Positions 1-9,092 are shown, counted from the stretch's first letter. The stretch is 64,000 nucleotides of DNA from Chloroflexota bacterium (GCA_026707225.1 JAPOXG010000010.1:186001-250000); one strand, 5' to 3'. The notes: generated from the sequence alone by a model not told the origin. Translations and numbers: made by a program.

Positions 1-2314
1 GGCGGGGCGTTACCGCGCGCGATGTTTCCCGCAACTGGGCGTAGCTGGTAAACAGAACCATCACCCGGCCCTGCAGCTCGGCCGCCAATTCGATGACGCC
101 GCGCTCGACCATGCGCTGATAATCATGGCGCTGGCTCGGCTCGGGCATGTCCGTCGGTACATATAGCATGGTCGAAGCTTTGAAGTTGAAAGGCGAACCC
201 AGCGATACTTCCCGAAAGTCCTCCGTGTACAATCGTTCCGAGATATGTTTGAAGTTACCCTGCGTTGTTAAGGTCGCGCTGGTGAGGACGATGCTTTCCA
301 GGCGCTGATTGAGGTATTCCTCCATCATGGGTCCGACGTGCAGGGGCGAAATATGGATTTGCATCCGATCCGGGCTGTCTCTTGAGGTGACCGCGTAAAT
401 CGCGTTGCCCTGGGGATCGTTGGTAAAATGTTCCAGTTGCTCGTGGATCTCCGCCAGGAACCGCCAATTCGCCCGAATCTCGCTGCTGAAGTCATTGAAG
501 GCCGGCATTTGGTAGCGCTCGTATCGCGGCAAAGCCTTGTAAAGATGCTCTAGTGAATCGGTCACGGCCAGGAAGTATTCGGCGAGGCGACGCCAGGCCG
601 CCCGCACGCTCGCGAAGCCGCCTGAATCCCTATGCGAATTCAGCATCCGCCTGGGGTATCGCCCTCCTAGTTTGCTGGTCTTGCTGAAATCGTGAAGAGC
701 GCGAAAGTAACGTCGAATTTCTCGTTTCATCTCGTCAACGGCAGCGCTGATGTTGGCAATAAAAGTCTCGAGCCGGTTCACTTCATCATCAGGAAAATGA
801 CCGCGCGCGGCGGCGAGAAAGAGACCGAAGGCGCCGCTACTGGCTGTTCCCAGTTCGCGCAGGCGCGTCATGATCAGCTGCTGGTCAAGGCGGCGGCTTA
901 AGCCGTCGGTGATCGCGTCTTCGAGTTGATGCGCTTCGTCGACGACCAAATGGTAATAATCGGGCAATGCGCGATTGTCGATTCTGGCATCGGCAATCAA
1001 GAGCGCGTGATTGGTAATCAAGATATGAGCCGTGTCCGCTCGTTTGCGCGCCTTGTAGTAGGGACAAACGCCGTCCATTTCGCTGGCGCAGCGAAAGGCG
1101 GTGCAGTCCTCGTCTTGCGCGCTCAATCGCGACCACACCGTCCACTCGCCGGCGCGCAAGTTTATCTCGCCGCGGTCGCCGGACGAACTGTTATCGAGCC
1201 AGACGAGAATCTTGGCCAATGTCCGCAATTCATCCAGGTTCGCCGGTTTGCGCTCCCGAAGGGTCGCCAGCCGCCGCGGACAAAGATAGTTGCCCCGGCC
1301 TTTCATCAGCGCGGCTTGCAGCTCGTCGCCGACAACTTGACGAACGAGTGGGATATCTTTCTGAAGCAGCTGCTCCTGCAAGTTGATCGTGTTCGTCGAT
1401 ACGGTCACGCGCTGCCCATTGGACACTGCCCAAAGCGCTGCCGGGACGAGATAGGCGATTGACTTTCCCGTGCCCGTGCCAGCCTCGATCATGAGGTGTT
1501 CGCCCTCATTGAAAGCCTGCGTGACTTCATGCGCCATTTGCAGCTGCTGCTCGCGCGCTTCGTAGGCGCTGTGGCAGCTTGCCAGCTCGCCGCTCTCGCC
1601 GAAGACTTGCTCAACAGCGGACGGGCTCAGAGGTCTGTGCCCGGCCTGCGCGATATCCAGCGCGGGAGCGGTTAGCCTCTCGGCCGCGAAGGGCTCGCGC
1701 GCGCGGGTCATGCCTTGGGTCTGTAAGCCAACTGACAGAGCCGCTTGAAAGACTTCGCGCAAGTGCCAGGTTAGTCCGCTGCTGGCCGCGATGATTTCCG
1801 CCACCAGGCTGGTCGGCAACTGGCAAACCATCTCCCAAAGTCTCCAATAGAGATGGCCTGTCGCCAGCGCGTCATCGAATGCCCGATGGGCGCGCGCCAA
1901 TTCAATCCCCATGAGATCTGACAGGCTGCCGAGATTGTAGCGAGGGGCGGAGGGCAGCATGATCGATGCGAACTCAACGGTGTCAATGGGGAGATTCGCG
2001 TCAAGTGGAAGGTGCTTGCCCAGGAAGGAAACATCGAATTGCGCATTGTGCGCGACGAGCGGCAAATCCTCAACGACGCGCGCCACGTCTGCCAGGACAT
2101 CCTGGATGCGCGGCTGGTTTTCAACGTCTTCCTGGTCGATACCGGTCAGCTGCGTAATCTCGGCCGGGATGGGTTTTGTCGGTTTTACCAGCGACTGATA
2201 TTGATCAATGAGCGCGCCGTCGCGAAAGCGGGCGATGCCGATCTCGATGATGTCATCCGATGCGGCGTCCAATCCAGTGGTTTCGAGGTCAAAGGCGATG
2301 AATTCGCCACGCAT
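1..2314 (-). CDS. dinG: DinG-family ATP-dependent helicase with N-terminal exonuclease domain (partial, C-terminus off window)
   Basis: Reading leftward from the ATG at 2314 the frame stays open to position 1, giving 771 residues without a stop, so the C-terminus lies outside the window. Residues 1 to about 165 are a DEDD (DnaQ/epsilon-type) 3'-5' exonuclease domain with the DxE motif FDLETTG (D9, E11) and an AHNAQFD Exo II motif. The helicase part follows, with the Walker A motif EAGTGTGKS near residue 284, a cysteine cluster resembling the XPD/DinG iron-sulfur site (NYLCP, EDCTAFRC, VCPYY) and a DEAH box (VVDEAHQ) near residue 459. Near the left edge LFTSYAQLRET matches a DinG motif. Family role: 5'-3' unwinding of R-loops and other DNA structures. 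Nuclease fusions are known in Gram-positive-type DinG. A -10-like TATACT lies on this strand at 2352-2357. Confidence 0.93.
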   Translation of the reverse strand, partial: MRGEFIAFDLETTGLDAASDDIIEIGIARFRDGALIDQYQSLVKPTKPIPAEITQLTGIDQEDVENQPRIQDVLADVARVVEDLPLVAHNAQFDVSFLGKHLPLDANLPIDTVEFASIMLPSAPRYNLGSLSDLMGIELARAHRAFDDALATGHLYWRLWEMVCQLPTSLVAEIIAASSGLTWHLREVFQAALSVGLQTQGMTRAREPFAAERLTAPALDIAQAGHRPLSPSAVEQVFGESGELASCHSAYEAREQQLQMAHEVTQAFNEGEHLMIEAGTGTGKSIAYLVPAALWAVSNGQRVTVSTNTINLQEQLLQKDIPLVRQVVGDELQAALMKGRGNYLCPRRLATLRERKPANLDELRTLAKILVWLDNSSSGDRGEINLRAGEWTVWSRLSAQDEDCTAFRCASEMDGVCPYYKARKRADTAHILITNHALLIADARIDNRALPDYYHLVVDEAHQLEDAITDGLSRRLDQQLIMTRLRELGTASSGAFGLFLAAARGHFPDDEVNRLETFIANISAAVDEMKREIRRYFRALHDFSKTSKLGGRYPRRMLNSHRDSGGFASVRAAWRRLAEYFLAVTDSLEHLYKALPRYERYQMPAFNDFSSEIRANWRFLAEIHEQLEHFTNDPQGNAIYAVTSRDSPDRMQIHISPLHVGPMMEEYLNQRLESIVLTSATLTTQGNFKHISERLYTEDFREVSLGSPFNFKASTMLYVPTDMPEPSQRHDYQRMVERGVIELAAELQGRVMVLFTSYAQLRETSRAVTPR

Positions 2315-2445
2315 AGGGGTCTCCGATCTGGACGCCGCGCGCATCGGACGAAGTATATCATAGCTTGATATTTCAGGTCGCGATTTCTAGCCGCCTGTAT
2401 CAATTCGCATCAGGCTGCTCTGCTCATCATTCAGCTGCCGCAAGA

Positions 2446-4335
2446 TCAACCGGAGCCGGATTCGTCTTCCGCAGTCTCGCTGTCGGCTGCGGATTCGCTC
2501 ATCGCGTCGGCTGCCAGGTATATGGCTTCCGCTTCGGCGAACCAGCCTTGCAGCTCCAAACGCAAGCTTGGCAATTCGAGCGCCGCTCGCCCGATGAAGC
2601 CTTCCTGCTCGACATCTGGCCAATTTTCGGCGTCAAAAAGCGTCCATAGAAAAGACTGCGCGCTGATTTCAGACAGCGACTTCTGGCTGATGAGCAGGCT
2701 CGCCGGGCGCGACAGGGCATAGCTGCCATCTTCAATATTCGCGCTGGCTGGCGCCACGCAACCGGCGCCGCCATCGACCTGGACCGCCTGGATATTCGCC
2801 TGATCATTATCGAGCACGCGCTGATAATCGGTCCAATCCATATAGGTCAAGGCGCCGGGAACGTTGCCGACCGCGGCCGCGCGATACAAAGGACTAAAAT
2901 CTTTCTCCGTATCGCGGCGAATCGGCGGGGTGACTTCACCAGCGGTCTGCAGCAAGATATCAGTTGATTGGTCCAGCAGCGACATGCCGAATAGCGTCAT
3001 GCCCAAATCAGGAAACGACGGATCGACGTCCGACCAGTTGGTGACCGTTCCAGCCGACTCGGCGCGCCATATCGTATTGATTTGGTCGGTGCTCAGGCAG
3101 CGCGTATGTTCATCGGCCGCGTTGCCTATCAAGATGGTGGCTTGCGATCCCAGTGTTGTCGGCAAGGTGGCGATGCCGCTGGCGGCACATGCTTCGAGGT
3201 CGCCATCGGTCAAGTCCGCGTCCAAGAGCGCGATATCGGCTTCTCCCGCACAAAGCGCCGCCAAGCCGTTGGCTCGTCCGGCGAAGTCCTGGACGATCTC
3301 CAGACTGGCGTTGTCTTGGCTGAGCGCGCTGGCTACACGCTCGATCACGCCAGCCGCGTTGGCCGAGCCGACAATCCTAACGCGCCCGCTTAGCCCGCTT
3401 GGCGCCAGGAAATCAACGACGCCAGCGCTGGACGGGTCGTCCGTGAGCAGTTTCGCGTTTAGCTCATAGGTCGTTTCGCTCGGCGGCGTCAGACCAGCGG
3501 CCAAGATTAATGACGCGTTGTCGCTGTCGGTTACGAAGCGCATGAATTCCGCAAGACTTTCCTTGTCGGCGAGCCGAGCCTGATTGACGATGAGGTACAT
3601 CGATAGAACCGCGGGATAGCTGTCGGCTTCGATGTTGAGGACCGACGGGCTGGCGCAAGCGCCGCTGCCGTCTCCGTCGAAATCGAGCAGGTTGACCGCC
3701 GGGTTGTTTTGCAGCGCTTGCGACCACGGCACGATGCCGAGCGCGCCCGCGGTTTCCGCCACCCGATCTAGAGCCGTCTGAATGTCTGAATAGGGCATGA
3801 TGTCGCCGCGCAAGCCATCACCGGCCACCAGCCTGTCTAGAATCAGGTAATCGACGCGATCATCTGACGGCATCACCAACGTCAGCGGAACGTCGGTAAG
3901 TTCCGGATCAAAGAGCGACCAATCCAGCAGTTCGTCGCTCGCTGTTGGCTTGAGCGCCGTCTCCAGATTCGTCGCGGGCAGGCATTCGAGCGCCGACGCC
4001 GGATGGGCGATGAAGGCGACAATGTGATGGGCAATCAAGAGTTCGCTGTAGGAGACTTCGTTTGATCCGCAGATGGCATTTTCGCCGGCGGACATGGGTC
4101 GTATCGCGGTCGCTAGATCGATATCGCCGTTGCAAAATCGGTCGATGCCGGTTGCGCTGCCGGTTGTCCTGATATCCAGCGGCGCATGCTCTCCTTGGTT
4201 GGCTAGCGCTTCGATCAAGGGATTGACGATGCCCGAGCCGATGACATCAATCGAGTCCGCTTCTTGAGCCAAGCCGGGATTTATCGTCAATAGCAGCAGC
4301 GAGAGCAAACCCGCCCATCTGATGATGTATCGCAT
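2446..4335 (-). CDS. Secreted tandem phosphate-binding-like (PstS-type) protein
   Basis: A 629-residue exported protein. It has a signal peptide (RWAGLLSLLLLTINPGLA, cleavage likely after residue 23) and no lipobox cysteine. The body is two successive PBP-like domains, about 27-315 and 325-600. Each shows typical PstS-type signatures: an early GSG or GSAN turn, then a 'GxADIA' element (GDIDLATAIRPM in the first, GEADIALLDADL in the second). PstS proteins bind phosphate for an ABC importer, but these domains are also found in orphan proteins of unknown ligand. No permease or ATPase gene lies beside it. The C-terminal 30 residues are acidic and Ser/Ala-rich. A good promoter lies upstream. Ligand and partner are unknown; a two-lobe sensor or scavenger is possible. 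Confidence 0.75.
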   Translation of the reverse strand: MRYIIRWAGLLSLLLLTINPGLAQEADSIDVIGSGIVNPLIEALANQGEHAPLDIRTTGSATGIDRFCNGDIDLATAIRPMSAGENAICGSNEVSYSELLIAHHIVAFIAHPASALECLPATNLETALKPTASDELLDWSLFDPELTDVPLTLVMPSDDRVDYLILDRLVAGDGLRGDIMPYSDIQTALDRVAETAGALGIVPWSQALQNNPAVNLLDFDGDGSGACASPSVLNIEADSYPAVLSMYLIVNQARLADKESLAEFMRFVTDSDNASLILAAGLTPPSETTYELNAKLLTDDPSSAGVVDFLAPSGLSGRVRIVGSANAAGVIERVASALSQDNASLEIVQDFAGRANGLAALCAGEADIALLDADLTDGDLEACAASGIATLPTTLGSQATILIGNAADEHTRCLSTDQINTIWRAESAGTVTNWSDVDPSFPDLGMTLFGMSLLDQSTDILLQTAGEVTPPIRRDTEKDFSPLYRAAAVGNVPGALTYMDWTDYQRVLDNDQANIQAVQVDGGAGCVAPASANIEDGSYALSRPASLLISQKSLSEISAQSFLWTLFDAENWPDVEQEGFIGRAALELPSLRLELQGWFAEAEAIYLAADAMSESAADSETAEDESGSG

Positions 4336-4375
4336 AGTCGCGGCATCCTTGCTAAAACCTTGAGTGAACGCATGG

Positions 4376-4403
4376 ATTGTACAATCGGCGCGATGAATGT
4401 AAA
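4376..4403 (-). promoter_or_regulatory. Promoter of the tandem binding-protein gene
   Basis: Reading leftward, TTTACA (4403-4398) and TACAAT (4381-4376) are separated by 16 bases, about 40 bases before the start of the binding-protein gene. The -10 lies inside the perfect 12-base palindrome GATTGTACAATC (4375-4386), which could also serve as an operator. Confidence 0.5.
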
Positions 4404-4508
4404 GTCAAAGTTTGTCGCTGCGTTGGCGCCAGAAGGGCAGGACAGATCTGAGCGCCGCGGCAGCCGGTTAACAGAAGCGATAGGGCGCAGGGCCGGAAGG
4501 CGGGTCGC

Positions 4509-4910
4509 ATGAGTTTCAAGCCGCAAAGTGTCTACCAGTTGCTCGGTGGAGAAGAACTGCTGCGCTTGATGGTGGATGCCTTCTATGACAAGGTTGAGGC
4601 TGACCCGATCTTGCGTCCGATGTATCCGGCTGACCTGGCGGAGTCAAAACGCCGCTTGTTTCTCTTCCTGGTGCAGTTCTTTGGCGGACCAGCCCGTTAC
4701 AGCGAAGAACGCGGGCACCCCCGCCTGCGCATGCGCCACTTTCCCTTTGCGATTGATCGACAGGCACGCGATCACTGGCTTGAGCATATGCGCGCCGCTA
4801 TCCACGAAATTGGCATTGACGAGCCGGCGCGCTCCATGATGGACGATTATTTCGAGCGCTCTTCCGCTTTCCTCATCAATCGACCGGATACGATTGAAAT
4901 CGAAGAATAG
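4509..4910 (+). CDS. Group II truncated haemoglobin
   Basis: A 133-residue globin of the 2-on-2 truncated type, group II (TrHbO-like). Visible family residues are Tyr26 (position B10), the GHPRLRMRHFPF block containing proximal His77 (F8), and Trp90 (G8), which group II proteins use in the distal pocket. The length is typical. Proteins of this family bind haem and handle O2, NO or peroxide in the cytoplasm. The gene stands alone on the plus strand and nearly touches the convergent end of thyX at 4918. It is preceded by a weak AAGGCGGG Shine-Dalgarno sequence. The physiological ligand cannot be told from sequence. Confidence 0.9.
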   Translation: MSFKPQSVYQLLGGEELLRLMVDAFYDKVEADPILRPMYPADLAESKRRLFLFLVQFFGGPARYSEERGHPRLRMRHFPFAIDRQARDHWLEHMRAAIHEIGIDEPARSMMDDYFERSSAFLINRPDTIEIEE

Positions 4911-4917
4911 CAGGACC

Positions 4918-5640
4918 TCAGCCTTCGATCTGCAGGATGTATCGGCGAAAAGCCTCCGCCGTCCAAGGCAGGGCGGATTTGAAGAAGCGCTCATAGATGG
5001 CCGCCGCGTAGGCGCGGATTTCGTATTGCGCGTCGCTCGCCATGCGCAGCCGGAGAAAGTGCATCAGATTGTGCGCGTCAATCTTCGTCACCCAGGTGTA
5101 ATAGACGCTGAAGCCGGGCAAGAATAACCGCGCCATTTCCTTGGAGACGCCCTTATCCAGCGCCTCCGAATACAACCGGAATCCTTCATCATAGTGCGCC
5201 AGCAGCTTCTGGGTCAGTTCATCGCTTTCGCCAGCTTCCAACCGGCCTTCGCTGGCTTGCTTATTATCCGCGCTTTGCCTGCGCCAGGGATCGGGCACGT
5301 AGAAGTCGTTTTCTTGAAAGGGCGTGTATCGGCCCGATTGGGCGTTCATATTCCAGGTGCGATGCCGTACCCATTGCCACCAGGTGACCAGCGGCGCGCG
5401 CACGCGAAACTTGAATTCGACCATCTCAAAGGGCGAAGTATGGTGGTTGCGAAGCAGATAGAAGAGCAGCTTCTTGTCGCGCTCCGGTCCCTTGCTCTCG
5501 CCGAGGAAGCTGACACGAGCCGCATTGACGATGGCGAGGTCGCCGGTCACGTCAGACTCGGGATGCGGCATCAGATCGACCAACTCGATCCAGCCTTTGT
5601 CGAGGACGTCTACACGCTTGCCGATTAGTCTTTCTTCCAT
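4918..5640 (-). CDS. thyX: FAD-dependent thymidylate synthase ThyX
   Basis: Makes dTMP from dUMP using methylene-tetrahydrofolate, NADPH and FAD. The ThyX signature RHRx7S is present as RHRTWNMNAQS, followed by GRYTPF. I chose the ATG at 5640 (240 residues, normal for the family) because GGGAG sits 8 bases before it. A GTG at 5706 in the same frame would add 22 residues lacking family similarity, has no clear Shine-Dalgarno sequence and would overlap ruvA. It is the last gene of the yebC-ruvC-ruvA-thyX run. A thymidine kinase gene (27113-27694) elsewhere in the window gives the salvage route to the same product. Confidence 0.93.
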   Translation of the reverse strand: MEERLIGKRVDVLDKGWIELVDLMPHPESDVTGDLAIVNAARVSFLGESKGPERDKKLLFYLLRNHHTSPFEMVEFKFRVRAPLVTWWQWVRHRTWNMNAQSGRYTPFQENDFYVPDPWRRQSADNKQASEGRLEAGESDELTQKLLAHYDEGFRLYSEALDKGVSKEMARLFLPGFSVYYTWVTKIDAHNLMHFLRLRMASDAQYEIRAYAAAIYERFFKSALPWTAEAFRRYILQIEG

Positions 5641-5698
5641 GCAATTCTCCCACAATTGCTCGCCGCCGCCTTCCAAAGCATTCTCGTTGCCGATGCCT

Positions 5699-6274
5699 TC
5701 AACCACCCAAACTCTGCAGCGCGATCAACACTCGCTCTTCGACGCTCTCGGGCGCGTCTAGCGGGATCGACTGAATTGCCGTTTGCGCTTCGACTACACT
5801 GTACCCTAGCGCCGTCAGCGCATCCATCACATCGGCGCTCGTCTCTCCCTCGGCGCCCAGTGGAACGGTTTCCAGCGTTGAAGGGATCTTGTCTTGCAAT
5901 TCCAACACGATCTTTTGGGCGGTCTTTTTGCCGATGCCGGGAACGCGACTGATGATCTCGGCCCGTTCATGAACGACGGCGCTGCGAATATTGTCGACGC
6001 TCAAGGTGCTCAATATGGCGACCGCCAGCCGCGGTCCAATCCCGCTTATCTTGAGCACGGCGTCAAACAGCTCGCGTTCGCCTGTGGTGGCGAATCCGTA
6101 AAGGGTCAATGAATCTTCGCGAACCACCAGCCGCGTATGCAGGAAGATTCGTTCTGCCGTCAATTTCTCGATGGTGCTGAATGGCGCGCAAACTTCGACG
6201 CCGATACCGCCCACATTGACGACCACATGATCGGAGGCTTTGCTGGCGAGGCGTCCTTCTATGGTGGCAATCAT
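5699..6274 (-). CDS. ruvA: Holliday junction branch-migration protein RuvA
   Basis: A 191-residue protein with the RuvA order: an OB-fold domain (MIATIEGRLASKASDHVVV, 1-63), a tandem helix-hairpin-helix domain containing the paired KISGIGPRLA and RVPGIGKKTAQKI motifs (about 64-140), and a C-terminal RuvB-contact domain (about 150-191, with ALTALGYS). The RuvA tetramer recognises four-way junctions and recruits the RuvB motor. It follows ruvC by 15 bases, while ruvB is located separately at 30.2 kb, so the ruv genes are split into two loci. Confidence 0.96.
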   Translation of the reverse strand: MIATIEGRLASKASDHVVVNVGGIGVEVCAPFSTIEKLTAERIFLHTRLVVREDSLTLYGFATTGERELFDAVLKISGIGPRLAVAILSTLSVDNIRSAVVHERAEIISRVPGIGKKTAQKIVLELQDKIPSTLETVPLGAEGETSADVMDALTALGYSVVEAQTAIQSIPLDAPESVEERVLIALQSLGG

Positions 6275-6289
6275 CCGCGGGCGCCCGCT

Positions 6290-6784
6290 TCACTCGGCGT
6301 TGAAACTGGCAAGTCGATAGTGTTGGAGATCGGCAATGGCCACCGCCAGCGCGTCAGCCGCGTCATCGGGCCGGGGCCGCTGTTCAAGCGCCAGCAGTAG
6401 CCGCACCATCTCTTGCATCTGCGATTTGTCCGCGCCCCCGTAGCCGGTGAGCGATTGCTTGATCGCGTTGGGCTTGTATTCCGCAATTGGCAGACCGGCA
6501 TTTTGCAGCGTCAGCAAGACCACGCCTCGCGCCTGCGCCACCGTGATGGCTGTGGTCACATTGCGAGAGAAGAAAAGCTCCTCGACAGCGGCTCGCTCAG
6601 GCTGGCAACGCTCCACTAAGACGACAAGCTCATCATGAATATGCTTCAGTCGTTGGGGCATCGCGGCATCGGCTTTTGTTCGGATGACGCCGTAATCAAC
6701 ACAGGCCAAGGAACCGTCATCGAACTCTCGAACGAGCCCATAGCCGAGGGATGCCGTGCCCGGGTCAATGCCAAGAGCGAGCAT
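6290..6784 (-). CDS. ruvC: Crossover junction endodeoxyribonuclease RuvC
   Basis: A 164-residue resolvase of the RNase H fold that cuts Holliday junctions symmetrically. Acidic catalytic positions are seen in LGIDPGT (Asp7), AVEELFF (second Glu pair) and the C-terminal DDAADALAVA block. The protein is of usual length. The stop codon of yebC is one base from its start (6786/6784), which implies translational coupling, and ruvA follows 15 bases later. Confidence 0.96.
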   Translation of the reverse strand: MLALGIDPGTASLGYGLVREFDDGSLACVDYGVIRTKADAAMPQRLKHIHDELVVLVERCQPERAAVEELFFSRNVTTAITVAQARGVVLLTLQNAGLPIAEYKPNAIKQSLTGYGGADKSQMQEMVRLLLALEQRPRPDDAADALAVAIADLQHYRLASFNAE

Positions 6785-6785
6785 G

Positions 6786-7532
6786 TTAAGACCCGAAGGC
6801 AGCCAGCGCTTCGTCCGTAATGTTCAGATTGGAGGATACGGTCTGCACGTCGTCGGCCTCCTCCAACTGCTCCATCAGGCGCAGATTCTGTAATGCCTTG
6901 CCCGTTGGCACTTGCACTTCATTCTGTGGGAACCAGCGCAATTCACGGTCTTCCAATTCGTAGCCGGCTTCGGTCAATGCCTGCTCGACGATGGCGAAGT
7001 CATCTCTTGCCGTGTATACCGCTATGATGCCGTCTTCATCGACGACGTCTTCAGCGCCGGCGTCCGCCGCGTCCATGAACACTGTGTCAAAATCCGCCAG
7101 GCTCTTCAGGGTGATGTATCCCTTCTGGTCAAATTGCCACATCACCGCGCCATTGGTCGCCAGGCTGCCTTCGTGCTTGCTGAATGCATGCTTGACCTCC
7201 GCCAGCGCCCGATTCTTGTTGTCGGTGAGAATCTCGACGATATAGGCAACGCCCTCTGGCCCATAGCCTTCGTAGAGCATTTCGACTACTTCGCCGCCGG
7301 CGATCTCACCAGTGCCCTTCTTGATCGCGCGTTCGATATTGTCTTTTGGCATATTGGCGGCGCGCGCCTTGGCAATCGCCAATTTGAGCCGGGGGTTGGC
7401 GTTTTCGTCGCTGCCGCCTTCGCGAGCGGCGACCATGATGTCGCGCCCCAATCGGGTGAAAATCTTTGCGCGCTTGGCGTCCTCGGCGCCTTTCTTGCGC
7501 TTGATCGTCGACCATTTGCTATGACCGGACAT
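6786..7532 (-). CDS. yebC: YebC/PmpR-family protein
   Basis: A 248-residue member of the YebC/PmpR (TACO1) family, recognised from the N-terminal signature MSGHSKWSTIKRKKGAEDAK and the KGTGEIAGG and YGPEGVAYIVE blocks. Family members act as transcription regulators or, by more recent work, assist ribosomes at proline stretches. The gene heads the operon with ruvC, ruvA and thyX, an arrangement with ruvC that is widespread in bacteria. A promoter is visible about 40 bases upstream. Confidence 0.95.
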   Translation of the reverse strand: MSGHSKWSTIKRKKGAEDAKRAKIFTRLGRDIMVAAREGGSDENANPRLKLAIAKARAANMPKDNIERAIKKGTGEIAGGEVVEMLYEGYGPEGVAYIVEILTDNKNRALAEVKHAFSKHEGSLATNGAVMWQFDQKGYITLKSLADFDTVFMDAADAGAEDVVDEDGIIAVYTARDDFAIVEQALTEAGYELEDRELRWFPQNEVQVPTGKALQNLRLMEQLEEADDVQTVSSNLNITDEALAAFGS

Positions 7533-7576
7533 TGTGGTCTTTCCTCCGACTCGCCGCCGCTGGCGCTTAAGCCTGA

Positions 7577-7605
7577 ATTATAGCGCATAATCACGGCGAC
7601 AAAAG
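7577..7605 (-). promoter_or_regulatory. Promoter of the yebC-ruvC-ruvA-thyX operon
   Basis: Reading leftward, a perfect TATAAT (7582-7577) lies 17 bases after a weak CTTTTG (7605-7600). The predicted start of transcription is near 7570, giving a leader of about 38 bases before the yebC ATG. Confidence 0.5.
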
Positions 7606-7615
7606 AGTTGACGAA

Positions 7616-7670
7616 TGTTATAATGAATTTGCCAATCGAGTCATGGACTCTGTTTTTGAGCACTCAAAAA
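7616..7670 (+). promoter_or_regulatory. Extended -10 promoter followed by a perfect inverted repeat
   Basis: TGTTATAAT (7616-7624) is a perfect extended -10 element. Some 28 bases further, TTTTTGAG-CA-CTCAAAAA (7653-7670) is an exact 8-base inverted repeat with a 2-base spacer. It ends immediately before an in-frame GTG (7671) of the following gene. It could be an operator or a leader hairpin controlling that start. No matching -35 is evident. Confidence 0.4.
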
Positions 7671-9092
7671 GTGGACATCACACAACAGGCGGAACAGATC
7701 ATTGAAGCCGCGGCAAGTCATGACTCGGACTACGACTTTGGCGGCGTTCATGCTCCCGAACGCACCGCCTGGATCGTGCTGCTATGCGCTTTTGCCTTAT
7801 TTTGCACCATGACGCTGACGGCCGCCTTTGGCGTCTGGCATTACCTGTTTCGCTCGACAGTGCCAATTTCCGCCATGCTGCACGTGTCTAAGGGGACCGT
7901 TGGCATTACCGGCGCCGACTTGAGGGAGACCGTCGAGCGGAATCGCGAAGACTTAACCAACACGGCCACCAGTGTCAGCACGGATTCGCTTTCGCAGGCG
8001 ACAATCCAATTTCGTGATGATGCCGGCGGCGAATCCGACGCGACCAAGCTGCTGGCCGCCGTAACATTGCAGGGAAACACCTTCGTCACTTTCAACTACG
8101 CGGATCGCCCTCGGTTCGACTGGATCCAGGATCCTCAGCGCGTTCAATTCTCGCGACTGACCGGGCAGCTCGACGTCATAGTAACCGGCGACAGCCATCC
8201 CTTTGTGATGGATATCTATAGCGATGATCTTAATACCGACAAGGGCGTTCACATCCAATCTGAATCTAACGGTCGCTTTCGCGTGAGCGTCTCCGAAGAC
8301 GAAATTCGGCTGCTGAATCTGGCGGGCGCAGTCAGCGCGTTCTTCGGTGATGATCCCGATCTGCGCAACCCGGTTGAGCCCGGCGGGGAATTGGTGGTCA
8401 GGATTGGCAATCGAAGCATTCGAACGCTGGATGACACCACTAACTTGTTGAAAGCGGGCGACTTCAGCTTGCAGCGTTCAAGCATCGGTCAACTGTATTC
8501 CCCTGGCGAGCCATCGAACTGGCATTGCAGTCGGCTGCCTGGTCAGAGTCCACCCGGATCTTTTTCCGTCGTGGAATTTGACGGCCGCCTTGGCGTGAAC
8601 TTGCAGCGCTACAACAATGCCGCCAGCCACGGCGAGATTTCTTGCGTTCAGGAATTTGAGGGCGAGGGCTTGGACGTTAGAACTCTGGATTCTTTAAGTG
8701 TGCTCGCCACATTCAGCCTGAATTTCCAGTCGCTCAGTTTGTGCGGCAAGGCGGGCAGCGAATGCCCGTTGATGCTGCATGTCACGTATACCATGGACGA
8801 TTCGCCCCTGAACCGTCGAGGCGATTGGTTTCGAGGTTTCTACTATGAGGGGCAGGCATCGGGGACGCATAAAAAGATTTGCGCCAGCTGCCTGCAGGAG
8901 CATGTCGATACGAACCCATCGGTTTGGCATACCTTTGACTCTGGGAATCTGCTCAACCTGATCGCAGAGAATCGCCGGCCCGCCTTTATCAATGCGATCC
9001 GGTTTTACGCATCGGGTCACCAGTTTGATACGGTAGTCAGCGAAATGATGCTGCTGGCGGTCGATTCGTCGGTAGCTGCGGCGAGTGGCTAG
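7623..9092 (+). CDS. Single-pass membrane protein with large extracytoplasmic domain, unknown function
   Basis: Not recognised as a named family. After a 40-50 residue cytoplasmic N-terminus there is one membrane helix (AWIVLLCAFALFCTMTLTAA), then about 400 extracytoplasmic residues rich in beta-forming sequence. The segment near residues 180-260 (GQLDVIVTGD, then VSVSEDEIRLLNLAGAVSAFFGD, ending near VEPGGELVVRIG) faintly resembles FecR-type beta domains. The second half contains five cysteines, including a KKICASC pair. The start is uncertain: in-frame TTG (7608) and ATG (7623) overlap the strong -10, so if that promoter is used, GTG at 7671 is the likely start. The zinc-ribbon membrane protein follows 45 bases downstream and may be co-transcribed. 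Confidence 0.6.
   Translation: MNLPIESWTLFLSTQKVDITQQAEQIIEAAASHDSDYDFGGVHAPERTAWIVLLCAFALFCTMTLTAAFGVWHYLFRSTVPISAMLHVSKGTVGITGADLRETVERNREDLTNTATSVSTDSLSQATIQFRDDAGGESDATKLLAAVTLQGNTFVTFNYADRPRFDWIQDPQRVQFSRLTGQLDVIVTGDSHPFVMDIYSDDLNTDKGVHIQSESNGRFRVSVSEDEIRLLNLAGAVSAFFGDDPDLRNPVEPGGELVVRIGNRSIRTLDDTTNLLKAGDFSLQRSSIGQLYSPGEPSNWHCSRLPGQSPPGSFSVVEFDGRLGVNLQRYNNAASHGEISCVQEFEGEGLDVRTLDSLSVLATFSLNFQSLSLCGKAGSECPLMLHVTYTMDDSPLNRRGDWFRGFYYEGQASGTHKKICASCLQEHVDTNPSVWHTFDSGNLLNLIAENRRPAFINAIRFYASGHQFDTVVSEMMLLAVDSSVAAASG

Noticed and set aside
926..1462. Plus-strand open frame of 178 codons
   Set aside because: It is antisense to the DinG helicase, which keeps family motifs in the minus frame throughout. 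The plus frame has no family resemblance.
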